Assembly: GCA_017893485.1 (NCBI GenBank)
Contig: CM030359.1
Coordinates: 31,686,430 to 31,750,429 of the forward strand
Source: Hemerocallis citrina
Taxonomy: Eukaryota > Streptophyta > Magnoliopsida > Asparagales > Asphodelaceae
DNA: 64,000 nucleotides
Direction: 5' to 3'
Under the pieces are notes generated by a model, which saw only the letters and a list, made by a program, of their open reading frames with translations, made no database searches and was not told the DNA's origin. This document shows, one piece after another, positions 11,301 through 21,022 of the stretch. Every line of letters begins with the position of its first letter. Position 1 is the stretch's first letter. The translations under genes and the position numbers were made by a program.

Positions 11301-14300
11301 GAATTTTTAAAGAAGCTTGCTTGCTAAATATATTCTTTGAAGGAATTTTAAAGGAATTTTAAGGATTTTTAAAGGTATATTAAAGGAATTTAAAGGAAAT
11401 TTTAAGGATTTTTAATGAATTTTAAAAAGATTTTAAAGAAATTTTTAAGGTATTTAAAAAAAATTTAAGGAATTTTTAAGGCATGGGGGTAAAAAATAAT
11501 TTCACCCCCTAACTAATAAGAAATTAACAGAAGTGGACGGCAGGTGCCTTTTGGTCCAATTATAAAAAGTTTGGATGCTATTGAGGTATTACTATAACTT
11601 CATGTGTGTATAGGGTATTAGTATAAAGTTTAGGTGCTTTTAAGCCCAAAAGTATATGAACGCAAAGTCAAAGGAAACTCTCTAGCTTCATCATTTTCTC
11701 CCTATGCACAAATAGATGTATTTGATTTGATTTTTATTTTATTTTAAAATTTTTCTCAGGCAAGAACACCAACAAGAGCCATAATCTATGTTTTAAAGGT
11801 TTAATAACTTTAAAAGTTAGAAATGGACCCACCCAATTCAGTAACATCCCTGGTTTGGGATGAGGGATAGTGGAAATCAGGCTCGGTGGGAATTTCCAGT
11901 CAGATTAATTCTGGTGAGTTTCTGACCTAAACAAGTATAAACCTATAAATTATACATTTGCAAATAACTCCTCTAGAATTTGTATATGGAATTAGAGTTC
12001 CTAATCTCAAAATCTTGCAAGCAAATCAAGGACAACAGTTCCTTCTATCGTTCGATTCTCCAAACCTGGTCCCAACCGCAGCCATCACACTCCATCCAAA
12101 CATCACTCTGTGCCTAATCTTATCTAGTTCATGATGTTCATCTTCTACTTCTTTCCTCATCTTCTTCATCTGCCTCGGAAACCTTGGCAGTTGTCGCTCT
12201 TCCTTTAACAATATAAAACCTCAATTCCTTTCTTGCCCTCTTGGATTTCACTTTCCATCCACTTTTCTACATGCCTATCTGGATACTAAATTCTTCTAGA
12301 TGTCATTTGTAAGCTTTCAATCAAGAGAAACTCATTACATAAGGAGGGATAGGATTGGGTTTGGTTAACAAGTGTGAAATCTAGTGTTGAGGCGAAACGA
12401 GCTAGGCTAGTGTGTGGAAACTAATGATCAGGATAAGGTTGACCCAAATTGCTCAAGTTGCACCCAGGTAATCCTAAAGAAATAATAATAGAAACACGGT
12501 AGAAAGAACACCCTTATACTAGAAAGTAAGACAAGCATCATGATTGCATGATAGAATACGAAAGAAAAGGAAGACACAGTTGCTGCCATGCACTGGAATT
12601 TTCTAATGTAATAATGAGCATATTTTCGTAAAGTTCACATAAATATTATAGAACAACCTTGCCCAAAAGGAATCCATTGCAATTACAAAATAGAGTTTAT
12701 TGTTGATAAGAATGCAGCAAGATTTGCTTATAATTAAATTATCTTCAAAAGTTAAAAACTATATTTTCAATTAGACTTTTAGTTAGAATTCTATAATTTG
12801 TGTTCTTTGTTCTTATTTTAATTAAATAAATAGAAGGAAATGCAGAATCATAACAGGAAAGTCAATTAATTAAAAACCTGAAAAGTTAACCGAGGTCCCA
12901 GCCTCAGTCGAAAGAGCAAGGGACATCCATTTATCTACCTGTCTATCTTCTTGGGCTCTATTTGGTATTGTTTGGAATTGTTGTGAATGAAAAATGCTAC
13001 CGAAAAGTGTTGGTCCCAAAAGTACCGTTGGAAAGAATTATGTTTAACTTCAAAATTTTCCTAGTACGTAAAGAAATTTCTTGAAAAGCTAAACGCACCA
13101 TTTAAAGATGCTTCGAGCAAAATGCTAAAAATAGTAGTTTCAGGAAAAGTACTTTTGATTAAACACAATTTTAATTAAGTTTGTCAAATACCTATTTTGA
13201 GCCTAAAAGTGCTTTCAAATCCAAAAGCACCCTCCAAGAGCAATGCCAAATTGAGCCTTAGTATTATAATTGCAATTGGTCATGTGACATGCATGACATG
13301 CAGCTGGTTGTCACAACCATCCATCAACACATAATATCATCTACCATCCACTCTCTTGGCCTATTGGGTTAAGTTTAACAATGGGATCCAGGGTTCAAGG
13401 AGTGGCAACCAACAAAAATCTATGACATCAACTAAATGTGAAATCATAACCATCTCTTTCAAATTTAAATTTCCTCTTTTTGCACTATTTTTTTCTTTAC
13501 AGAGTCCCAAGAACTTTAATTGAATGCCAAGTTCCAATGAGGACGTCTTTCACTCATCAGAGCTAGTGGTCACTTTACATACAAATGCTATTTTTATGAA
13601 ATTTTGATGAAGGCTTGATTTGTACTCGCAAGCATTGCACATGCACTTTTAGCTATTTTTTACTAAACACTAAAGGGCTGGGATTGCAGCTATGTGACAT
13701 TGTTTGTTTGTGTGGCATCATATCTACATCGCTTGTTTTGTTTCTAACTGTATACCCATCAAAAATCGATGACAACTGAATGAAACCCCGAATTACTCTT
13801 ATGGAGTGGGGAAAAAATGCTAATCGTCTAGTGACTATTATAGAAGCACCATCACCACCACCACCACCCAATTCACAAAACTACCACAAAGAGACACTCA
13901 AACAAACCTAGAGGCAACAGCACATTGTTATATCATAAATTAAACGCCAAATTTCACTAATCTAACAAACAGTCACTTCCAAAAACAAACCAAAAATCTC
14001 ACATACCACAGATCCCATTGTGAATACAAACATTAAATTAAGCACCAAATAGGCATATCACCAACTAAACCAAAAACTAACAAAGACCCACTTGCCATAA
14101 AGCCCGTTTTGAATAGGAACTTTATATCTAACACCACATAGGGATACGCATATCACGAACAAAACCAAAATCTTTTCACTTTTTCTAACAAACACCCACC
14201 TCTCAAAACACCCTAAAAACTCATTCTAACCCTAAAAGAAGACAACTTTACCATGCATCCCATTCGGAAGTGCAACATCCACATGAGCATATCACAAACA

Positions 14301-15462
14301 AAACTAAAAAAAAACCAATCTAACAAACACACCGCCAAAACGCCCCAAAAACTCATTCTAACCCAAAAAGGAAACAACTTTACCATGAATCACCATTTTG
14401 GAGAGCAACAACCACCCCCTTCCATCTTTAACAACCTGAGAAGGCACCTCAACCCCACTAAACCTCACCAAATTGGCATACAAATCTTGGTCTTGGTCTC
14501 TTTCAATGGGTTGTAAGCAAACTAAAAATTTCACCAATTTAACAAGTTATGGAATGTATCATCACTTAATCTATTGGTAAAATTCATTATTTTATTTGAT
14601 TATACACATCATAACAGCCAGTGCCAATTACATTCCATGCAGGAATCCAACACATCAACTAAAATATTGGGTACAACTTGGGGTGCACATAGCATTTCTC
14701 ATTTATTCATCAAGACATATTGAATTTTTGGGGTGACTGGACCGTTGACTATATCAGACACGTCTACCGAAAAGGAAACACTTGTTCGGATCTATTGGAA
14801 AATAGGGTAGAGAATAGAATGCGAGCAGTATTTTTTTATTGTATGTGAGGTTGATGCTGAGCTTAAAAATTTGATTGAGGTGGATGGGCGGGGCATCCTA
14901 AGTCTTCAGTTGTAATTTTATTTTTGTATTATGCTTATTGCTTACCGGATAAAAAAAAACATAAGCATTATATCAAACATCACATGTGCATATCACAAAC
15001 TAAAATTTAACAAAATCCCACCACCCAAAACACCCCAAAAACTCATTCTCACCCAAAAAAACAGACAACTTTACCATGAATCCCATTTCGCAGAGCAACC
15101 TCCACAGGATTGAGCAACCACCCTCTCCCATCCTTGACAATCTCAGAAGGGGCATCCACCCCACTAAACCTCACCAAATTGGCATCCAAATCATGTTCTC
15201 TCTCAATGGGCTTGTATTTAGATTGAGGAAGAGAAGGGTTGTTGTTGTTGGAGTGCTGGAATCTAAGGGAGAGCCAAGTGAGGAGGATGAAGGTGGAGAG
15301 GAGGAACGGGAATGCATGGGGCTTTTTGAGGAAGAGGGAGATTGAGGTGAGGAGAGAGACGAAGAGGGGTTGGTGGATTTCGGTTTCGGATTGGGAAATG
15401 GGGAGGATTGAGGGATGTTGTTGATGGTGGGTTTGGAAAGTGGGTCTTCTTGGATTTGCCAT
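8124..15462 (-). CDS. Membrane-anchored RmlC-like cupin protein, three exons
   Basis: Joining 15462-15075, 8554-8430 and 8330-8124 gives an intact 239-codon frame with GT-AG splice sites and matching phases (1, then 0). Residues 1-50 are polar to mixed, about 50-67 form one hydrophobic segment (signal anchor or TM helix), and about 80-239 form the conserved part. The cupin motif is in exon 2: [21 protein letters not shown], with H152, H154 and E159 as the expected metal ligands. The plant family is single-domain, and its biochemical role is unknown to me. Intron 1 (15074-8555) is 6,520 bp and packed with insertions, while intron 2 (8429-8331) is only 99 bp. The intact frame suggests the gene is still functional. 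It could not be placed in a pathway. Confidence 0.85.
8430..8554 (-). CDS. Cupin gene exon 2 (metal-binding motif)
   Basis: This 125-bp exon begins after taatag and ends at TTCAGA|gtatac. In frame with exon 1 it encodes [15 protein letters not shown] and the HxHx4E cupin motif, then [11 protein letters not shown] competing open frame over the same bases (minus strand 8554-8192) is a shadow. Confidence 0.85.
8640..9263. other. Distal part of cupin intron 1, no feature recognised
   Basis: AT-rich intronic sequence between exon 2 and the Pack-MULE. No TIR, ORF or RNA gene was seen. Confidence 0.5.
9273..11647. mobile_element. Pack-MULE (Mutator-like element with captured bZIP fragment)
   Basis: This 2,375-bp element has long imperfect terminal inverted repeats. 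About 130 bp at the left (from gggttaatgacc through tgccgtccacttct) matches the right end read inward (gggcttaaaagc through tgccgtccacttct). It is flanked by a 9-bp direct repeat, taaagtata (9264-9272) and aaaagtata (11648-11656), with one mismatch; 9 bp is the Mutator TSD length. There is no transposase. The interior carries the 5' UTR, first exons and introns of a bZIP gene. Beyond it, 11285-11490 is a low-complexity stretch of AAGGAATTTT-like repeats. It lies in intron 1 of the cupin gene, with its cargo on the opposite strand to the host gene. Confidence 0.85.
9678..10087 (+). pseudogene. Captured group I bZIP transcription factor fragment
   Basis: Exon A (to 9841) reads [20 protein letters not shown] and AKR. 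It is spliced at AAAAG|gtgcaa and gtgtag|GATTC (intron 9842-9954) to exon B (9955-10087), which reads [15 protein letters not shown] and [14 protein letters not shown], the bZIP basic region and start of the leucine zipper. The N-x7-K signature (Lys where most bZIPs have Arg) is typical of plant group I (VIP1/RSG-like) factors. The fragment ends at a normal donor, CAA|gtaatg, without the remaining exons. Both introns are retained, so capture was from genomic DNA. No ATG gives a full N-terminus, and the frame used opens at GTG. Upstream CT-rich sequence (9480-9670) looks like the donor gene's 5' UTR. Confidence 0.85.
11657..12952. other. Cupin intron 1 sequence between insertions
   Basis: No recognised gene. 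A minus-strand open frame at 12026-12211 (reading [20 protein letters not shown]) has protein-like charge but no recognised family and no supporting splice context, so it is not called. Confidence 0.35.
12953..13257. mobile_element. Small TIR element (MITE-like)
   Basis: A 305-bp segment starts GGGCTCTATTTGGTATTG and, read inward from the right, starts GGCTCAATTTGGCATTG. The inside also carries short complementary tracts. No clear target-site duplication was found, so the superfamily is undetermined. Confidence 0.55.
13258..13985. other. Cupin intron 1 sequence, no feature recognised
   Basis: No TIR, retroelement or coding feature was identified. A CACCAC run at 13850-13868 is simple sequence. 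Confidence 0.4.
13990..14520 (-). repeat. Decayed tandem copies of cupin exon 1/intron 1 junction
   Basis: At least four diverged copies of the exon 1 end plus the first part of intron 1 lie downstream of the true exon, near 14008, 14095, 14250 and 14380. Shared signatures are accatgaatcccatt-like blocks (the donor site and last exon codons) and ccaaaaactcattctaaccc (intron start). The copy at about 14340-14520 is best kept: it matches the functional exon from the donor back to the LEREHDLD-like codons but has frame changes. The block shows local duplication of this gene segment and would supply decoy donor sites. Confidence 0.7.
14715..14960 (+). mobile_element. LINE 3' tail fragment (RNase H C-terminus)
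   Basis: The frame from about 14719 reads [20 protein letters not shown] then LLENR, the C-terminal end of the RNase H domain of plant LINEs. A short 3' UTR and an A-run at about 14950-14958 follow. It sits between the decayed exon 1 copies and functional exon 1. Confidence 0.6.
15075..15462 (-). CDS. Cupin gene exon 1 (N-terminus and TM segment)
   Basis: It encodes residues 1-129 plus the first base of codon 130. The ATG at 15462-15460 is the first in frame and is preceded by an A-run (plus-strand T-run 15477-15508). The exon ends RNGIH-G at a CATG|gtaaag donor. The hydrophobic stretch is [19 protein letters not shown]. Confidence 0.85.
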
Positions 15463-15475
15463 TGTTGCTCTGTTT

Positions 15476-15476
<1 letters not shown>

Positions 15477-15508
<32 letters not shown>
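15477..15508 (-). repeat. Homopolymer A-run in cupin 5' leader
   Basis: There are 32 consecutive T on the plus strand, so A on the coding strand, beginning 14 bases upstream of the cupin start codon. Length is prone to sequencing error and slippage. Confidence 0.9.
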
Positions 15509-15509
<1 letters not shown>

Positions 15510-15549
15510 GTTTTTTTGGTATATAAGATTTTTAGAGAAGGTATCAGTT

Positions 15550-16440
15550 CGAGGAATTTTTTGCCCGTCACAGGCCACTTTTTGAAAATATTTACATTTA
15601 AGGGCCAGTTTCGAAACTATTTAGCGTTTGTGGGCTATTCTGTGCCACGTCAGCAGCGGCCACTATTTTCAATAGCGGCATTTTCATTATCGAGGTCACT
15701 AATGGGAATAGCAGCCTATGTTTTAAGTTTTTTTAAATTTTTGTTTGTTGTCGCTATTCTCACTAGCGACCGTAGTATATATGAGGTCGCTTATGGGATT
15801 AGCGACCTCAAATGAATGTATTGAGACACCTAGCGATTTCTAGAGAGTTTTTGTTCTCTTTGGAAGAAAAAAATTTAAATTTGTGGTTGCTATTGGGAAT
15901 AGCGGCCTTAATATATATGAGGTCGCTAATGGGATTAGCAACTTTTAATGAACTAAGGTCGTTATTCCCAATAGCGACCTCAGTTTTTAAAAAAATTCCC
16001 AAAAGAGCAAAAATTCTCTATAAATCACTAAGTGTCTTAATACATTCATTTGAGGTCGCTAATCCCATTAGTGACCTCATATATACTAAGGCCGTTATTT
16101 CCAATAGCGACCACAGTTTTAAAATTTTTTCCAAAGAGAACAAAAACTCTCTAGAAATCGCTAAGTGTCTCAATACATTCATTTGAGATCGCTAATTCCA
16201 TCAGCGACCTCATATATACTAAGGTCGCTAGTGGGAATAGCACAGTAAACAAAAAAAATCAAAAAAATTTAAAATAAAATATAGGCCGATATTCCCATTA
16301 GCGATCTCAAAAATGAAGAGGCCGCTATTGGGAATAGCGGTCGCTGCTGACGTGGCACAGAGTCACCCACGAGCGCTAATAGTTTGGAAACTGGCCCTTA
16401 AACATAAATATTTTAAAAAAGTAGCGCAATTTTTTTCCGA
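15550..16440. mobile_element. Fold-back (large palindromic) element 1
   Basis: An inverted repeat is centred near 15999. The left arm includes aagggccagtttcgaaacta (about 15599) and tgccacgtcagcagcgg (about 15645). The right arm mirrors it with ccgctgctgacgtggcaca-like sequence near 16340 and actggcccttaaac near 16395. The arms contain further short palindromes (GGTCGCTAATGGGATTAGCGACC and variants, recurring about eight times), and one arm segment of about 94 bp is duplicated. There is no coding capacity; the open frames here are incidental. It lies about 90 bp upstream of the cupin start codon. Confidence 0.7.
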
Positions 16441-17336
16441 AATAGACCACTTTCTGAAACTAATTTTCAAAATAGACAATATTCAAAACTAATTTCGAAA
16501 ATAGACAACTTGCAGTTGGGAACTACGGCCTCTATACAACACAATTTTACTTGGAAATTTTCTCTAAGTCTCAAAGTCATTTTAGGCCAAATATGAAATG
16601 AACTAATGCCGCAGTTCCCAACTGCGGCCTATGTTATTTTTAGGCCGCAGTTACCAACTGCGGCCTCTATTCAACACATCAAAATCAGTTTTCTTTTTAT
16701 AAGAGCTTTTACTTGGTAAAATTTGTCTAACTCTCAGTCAAATTCACTTGAGGCAAAATATGAAATGAACTGTGGCCTCTGTTATTTTTAAGCCGCAGTT
16801 GGGAACTGCGGTCTCTATATAACACATTGTTACTTGGAAAAAGTTGTCTAAGTCTCAAAGTCATTTTAGGCCAAATATGAAATGAACTAAGGCCGCAGTT
16901 CCCAACTGCGACCTCTGTTATTTTTAGGCTGAAGTTGGGAACTGCGGCCTCTATTTAATACATTTTTACTTGGAAAATTTTATTTAAGTCTCAAATTCAC
17001 TTTAGGCTAAATATGAAATGAACTAAGGCCGCAGTTTCCAACTGCGGCTTTTGTTATTTTTAGGACGCAGTTGGGAACTGCGGCCTCTATTTAACACATC
17101 TTTACTTTGAAATTTTCGTATAAGTCTCAAGTCACTTTAGGCCAAATATGAAATGAACTAAGGCCGTAGTTGGAAATTGTGGCACCGGAAAAAAATATTT
17201 TTGAAGAGGTCGCCGTTCCCAACTGTGGCCTCATAATCGAACAGGTGCAGTTCCCAACTATGAGTGATCTATTTTTGGAATTAGTTTTGAAACTGTTCTA
17301 TTTTGAAAATTAGTTTCAAAAAGTGGTCTAGTTTGG
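16438..17336. mobile_element. Fold-back element 2 with tandem palindromic units
   Basis: The outer arms are near-perfect inverted repeats: agaccactttctgaaact at 16443 is mirrored by agtttcaaaaagtggtct ending near 17330. Between them are about five tandem units of roughly 130-150 bp. Each contains the palindrome gccgcagttgggaactgcgg (with the variant gttcccaac), a spacer with aggccaaatatgaaatgaac, and cttggaaaattt. The structure would fold into nested hairpins if transcribed. No ORF. It abuts fold-back element 1. Confidence 0.7.
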
Positions 17337-17708
17337 GGGAAAATCATGGAGGGTGTGATTAGTATGAGATTTTGTGCGATTATTTAAATAATGGAAGGTG
17401 ATTTGGTTATTGCAAAGTTTATTGTTGGGTTGGGGTGGTGGGATATTTTTTATAAATTTATGACACTTTTTCAAACTATTCGCAGAAATAAGATACCTGT
17501 CAAACTTTTTGTAAGTATAGATAAAAATTGGCCATGTCAGCAGGGCTCACATTTCCCAACTACGTTGTAGGCTCTTTCGAGTCCGCAGTTGGGATTTGCA
17601 GGCCTAGTGATATTTCTTTTAAAGACCCTTGCAGTTGGAAACTGTGAGTTTAGTTTAAAAAATAGACAAATAAGACTCGTAGTTTCCAACTACTGGGAAC
17701 TTTATACT
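17337..17708. other. Relic of fold-back-like repeats left of the copia insertion
   Basis: It contains scattered cagttgggatttgcagg and gtagtttccaactact motifs of the same type as element 2. The matching motif gtagttgggaactgcggg at about 29588 lies on the other side of the copia element, which suggests that the copia element landed in one such repeat. Confidence 0.5.
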
Positions 17709-18745
17709 TCTTATACCTTAAGTAGACAAGATTAATTTTTAATGAAAAATTAATAACAACGAATTAAATTCCTACTCGAATTTAATAATAATTATACTGT
17801 TACGCAAACAGTATAATTCACTATCAGCAAAGAACAAAAAGAAGATATTGTATCTTCAATTCGAAGCTTGATAATCGTGAATTAAAGGGACTATTTTGCA
17901 AACAGCATATATCATTGTACACAAAGCACAGAAAGAAGAAAAGTTATCTTCAATTCCGACCTTGAATATGGTGAAGAGAAATAGACATACTGAGGCTTGT
18001 TGAAAATAGTGTCCTTAAGACGTTTGTTTTGCCACTGCTACGGTGTATACAGGTTATTCGGCAATCGTCTCTCAAGATACAACAGTCAGAACTCCATTAA
18101 CTTACACTAGAATAATGGAGACTCGAGCGAGAATGGATGTGACAGCGGGTTTTGTGATATCTGCACTGATACAGGGTGGTAGGGAAGATGTAAATTGAAC
18201 TCCAATTTGATCAGAATCCAGTCCTATTTATAGCCCTATGCCCTTGGCAATTTTTGCAATTGTTCAGACAAAAACTATCATAACAGTTGCAACTGCCCGT
18301 ATCCGTATCTAACCCGTATACAAAATCAGAACTGGTTTTTTGAAAAAAAAAATCAAAAAAAAAATTAAAAATAAGTTTACTGTTTTAAGCCTATGCCTAA
18401 GCCCGGGTCCGGTCTGGCCCGGCCTGGCCGAGCCGGGCGGGCGCGCGCATGTGTTTCACACTGACGCCCAAGTTGGGTGTGGTTCTCACTCCGGAGAAAA
18501 TATTCGTACCCCTAAGGGCACAACCCTTTAGCTCAGTTTTTAACTTATAAATTCATTTGATTTTTGCTCCTTTCCGATATGGGACTAACTTTCAATGTCA
18601 CATATCATGCAAAAGTCCAATTCTTCATTTTAACAAGCTAACTTCGGAGGCGAATATTTCATTCATTTGAAATTCGTTTTAGACATGTGAGTACATCATT
18701 TTATAAATCTTGATAAGTAGAATACGATGGAACCGATTTTCAACA
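17709..18745 (-). repeat. Copia 3' LTR
   Basis: This 1,037-bp LTR aligns closely to the other LTR, for example at accttaagtagacaagatt, gacagcgggttttgtgatat and cccctaagggcacaaccctt. A purine-rich ggagaat lies directly 5' of it on the minus strand and may be the polypurine tract. Confidence 0.85.
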
Positions 18746-18975
18746 ATTCTCCACATGAATGATAATTTTCGTCTCCCACCTTACAACAGGTACATATCAC
18801 AGAGTGCAATTGAAACAATGTTGTGTAGAGTTTATTGTTTGGGCATACACTAACGGCTGACGGTTCAAGATGAAATATTTCACCGATTAGCCAAGTATAT
18901 CCGATAAACTTTAACTAGGAAAGGTTCAAAGTGAAATATCTACCTATCCTTAAAGGGGATTCAGATTTATATTAA

Positions 18976-19041
18976 TGCTGAGATTGAATTGAACACCACA
19001 CTACTCATATACAGTGATTCCTTGATGCTTAAACTGATGCT

Positions 19042-19137
<96 letters not shown>

Positions 19138-20825
19138 TATGTTCCTGATATTGAGAAATTTGATGAAAAATTACTCTTTTGGAAAATTGTTGAGAGTTTG
19201 ATTTGATTTATGAACTCCAGTATGTTAGACAAGTTGTATTTGATCATCTCAGGATTTTCACTTCACAAATTCATGCTTTTAAAGATTTAAAACTACGTAT
19301 CAGTTGTGAAGTGCACAATTTTAAAGCTGGCTGTGTATCAACTGTCGGTCGACTGTCCTGTTTTTTAACTAGGATGTCGGTCGACTATCATTTCGAGATT
19401 TTGGATTTTGACATGTACGGTCGATTGTCTCGAATTTGAACTGAGATGTTGGTCGACCGACACCTACTGTTTTGATAGTTTTGTGAGTTTTTCATTATTT
19501 TCTTGAACGATTATTTCTTCACACTTATGGATTATTGAATTATTGTTTTGGATGAAGTTTTCCTACATATTACTGTATTTTATAGAGAGTTATTTTTTTT
19601 ATTTATAATGGAATTTAACTCGTATTTCTACGGCTTTAGAAAGCGAAATACATACGAATTTCAAGATATTGATGTTTTGTGATTTTCCTACGATTTCAAA
19701 ATGTGAAACTAAATTATTTAATGGATTTAATATTAGATCTCAGTTCTGGAAATTTGTGAGTATTCGGATGGATTTGGATTTGTTTGATTTTGAGGAAGTT
19801 TTCTAATAATAAACGATTGATAATGGAATCAAGGATTATTAATGAAAGATTTGTGTTGATATTTGAGTTGTGAGTCTGTAGAGGTTGAGTGGGACGCTAG
19901 TCATCGGCAGTTGAGATTTTGTGGTTTGGCCAGTTAGGGACTTATTGTTGATCAGTTGAGTTAAGTCCGGTAGGGTACAACAACTCTAGGAGAATTAAAA
20001 TTAATTAATTAAACTTAATAAGATAATGATAGACACTAGATGGTGATATGATGAAATGAGTGTAAACATGAGTTATAGACTTCAGTATGATCTACGGTGT
20101 GAGATAATCCCCAAAATTATCGAGGTGTAAGTAAAATAGTCTCCGGAATTACCTGCGATGTGGGATTGATCTTCGGAATTATCGGGGTCAAGGCGACGCT
20201 CATGAGGTATTTGTGTGATGAGGCGCCATAGCTTACGGTGTGGGGTATTCTCGAAGATTCCCAGGTGTGAGTGAAATAGTATCCGGAATTATCTGTGGAT
20301 AGAGATTGACTTTCGGAATTATTGGGGCATGGACTAGATACTCACAGCTTATCTAAATCTCATAGTAGTCATCGTAGTAGGATTAGTTACATAACAGGGG
20401 ATTAAACCCTGTAAAGTGGAGAACGATAAGGGCTTGCACCGGATCTATGTAGAGTGGGGAGCATTGATTCGACAAGTATGCATTAGAGGGTTATCATACT
20501 GCATTTGTGTTTTCTTGACTTGTATTATGCATGATGTTTTTCTGTTTACTACACTTGACACTTAGCCTAGTTTCACTTAATGTTTTATGATTTATTTTAT
20601 CGTTATTTCATATTTCATTGTTATAACTGTGGGAATATGTTGATTATGAAATTATTCTTTATGCTTCATTTAAATCATATTTTCTTTTAATGTCACTCAC
20701 ACCGTTATGGCTGACCTATGTAGTTTTGGGGGTTAGGGTTATCTATAGCCACATGTTTTACAGGTAGGTACCATTAGCTTGGGATTGGTTGCATGTGGTA
20801 TAATGATAATATGGCTTATATAGGT
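18976..20825 (+). mobile_element. Probable insertion of unclassified LTR-like sequence in copia 3' region
   Basis: Copia 3' untranslated sequence is readable on both sides, but this stretch of about 1.85 kb looks foreign. It has repeated ttcggaattatcgggg/ccggaattacc blocks and an end of the type ccacatgttttacaggtagg, reminiscent of Ty3/gypsy solo LTRs. Exact termini and TSD could not be fixed, so the boundaries are rough. Confidence 0.35.
19044..19134. repeat. Compound (AC)n(AT)n microsatellite
   Basis: About 31 AC units run directly into about 13 AT units. Open frames on both strands here are produced by the repeat. Confidence 0.95.
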
Positions 20826-21022
20826 GACCGCATCCATAAAGAGTACCCTGCAATACTCCACTTGTAATTTTTCAAGATATGGACGTCATTACAAGCATAT
20901 CTTAACCTTTTAATACTTATGTAGGCATGCATTTATTTTGCACCTGGTTGTCCTATTGAACCTAGTCCGTGGGATCTCCAGTCGCCAGGTTAGGTTTCTG
21001 TATAAGGTAACTCGTATTGTTT

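Noticed and set aside
15408..15815. 135-codon plus-strand frame upstream of the cupin gene
   Set aside because: It runs through the T-homopolymer (a Phe run) and the fold-back palindrome, is antisense to cupin exon 1, and has no domain.
18989..19247. Frames rich in Thr-His and Val-Cys
   Set aside because: They are translations of the (AC)n(AT)n microsatellite.
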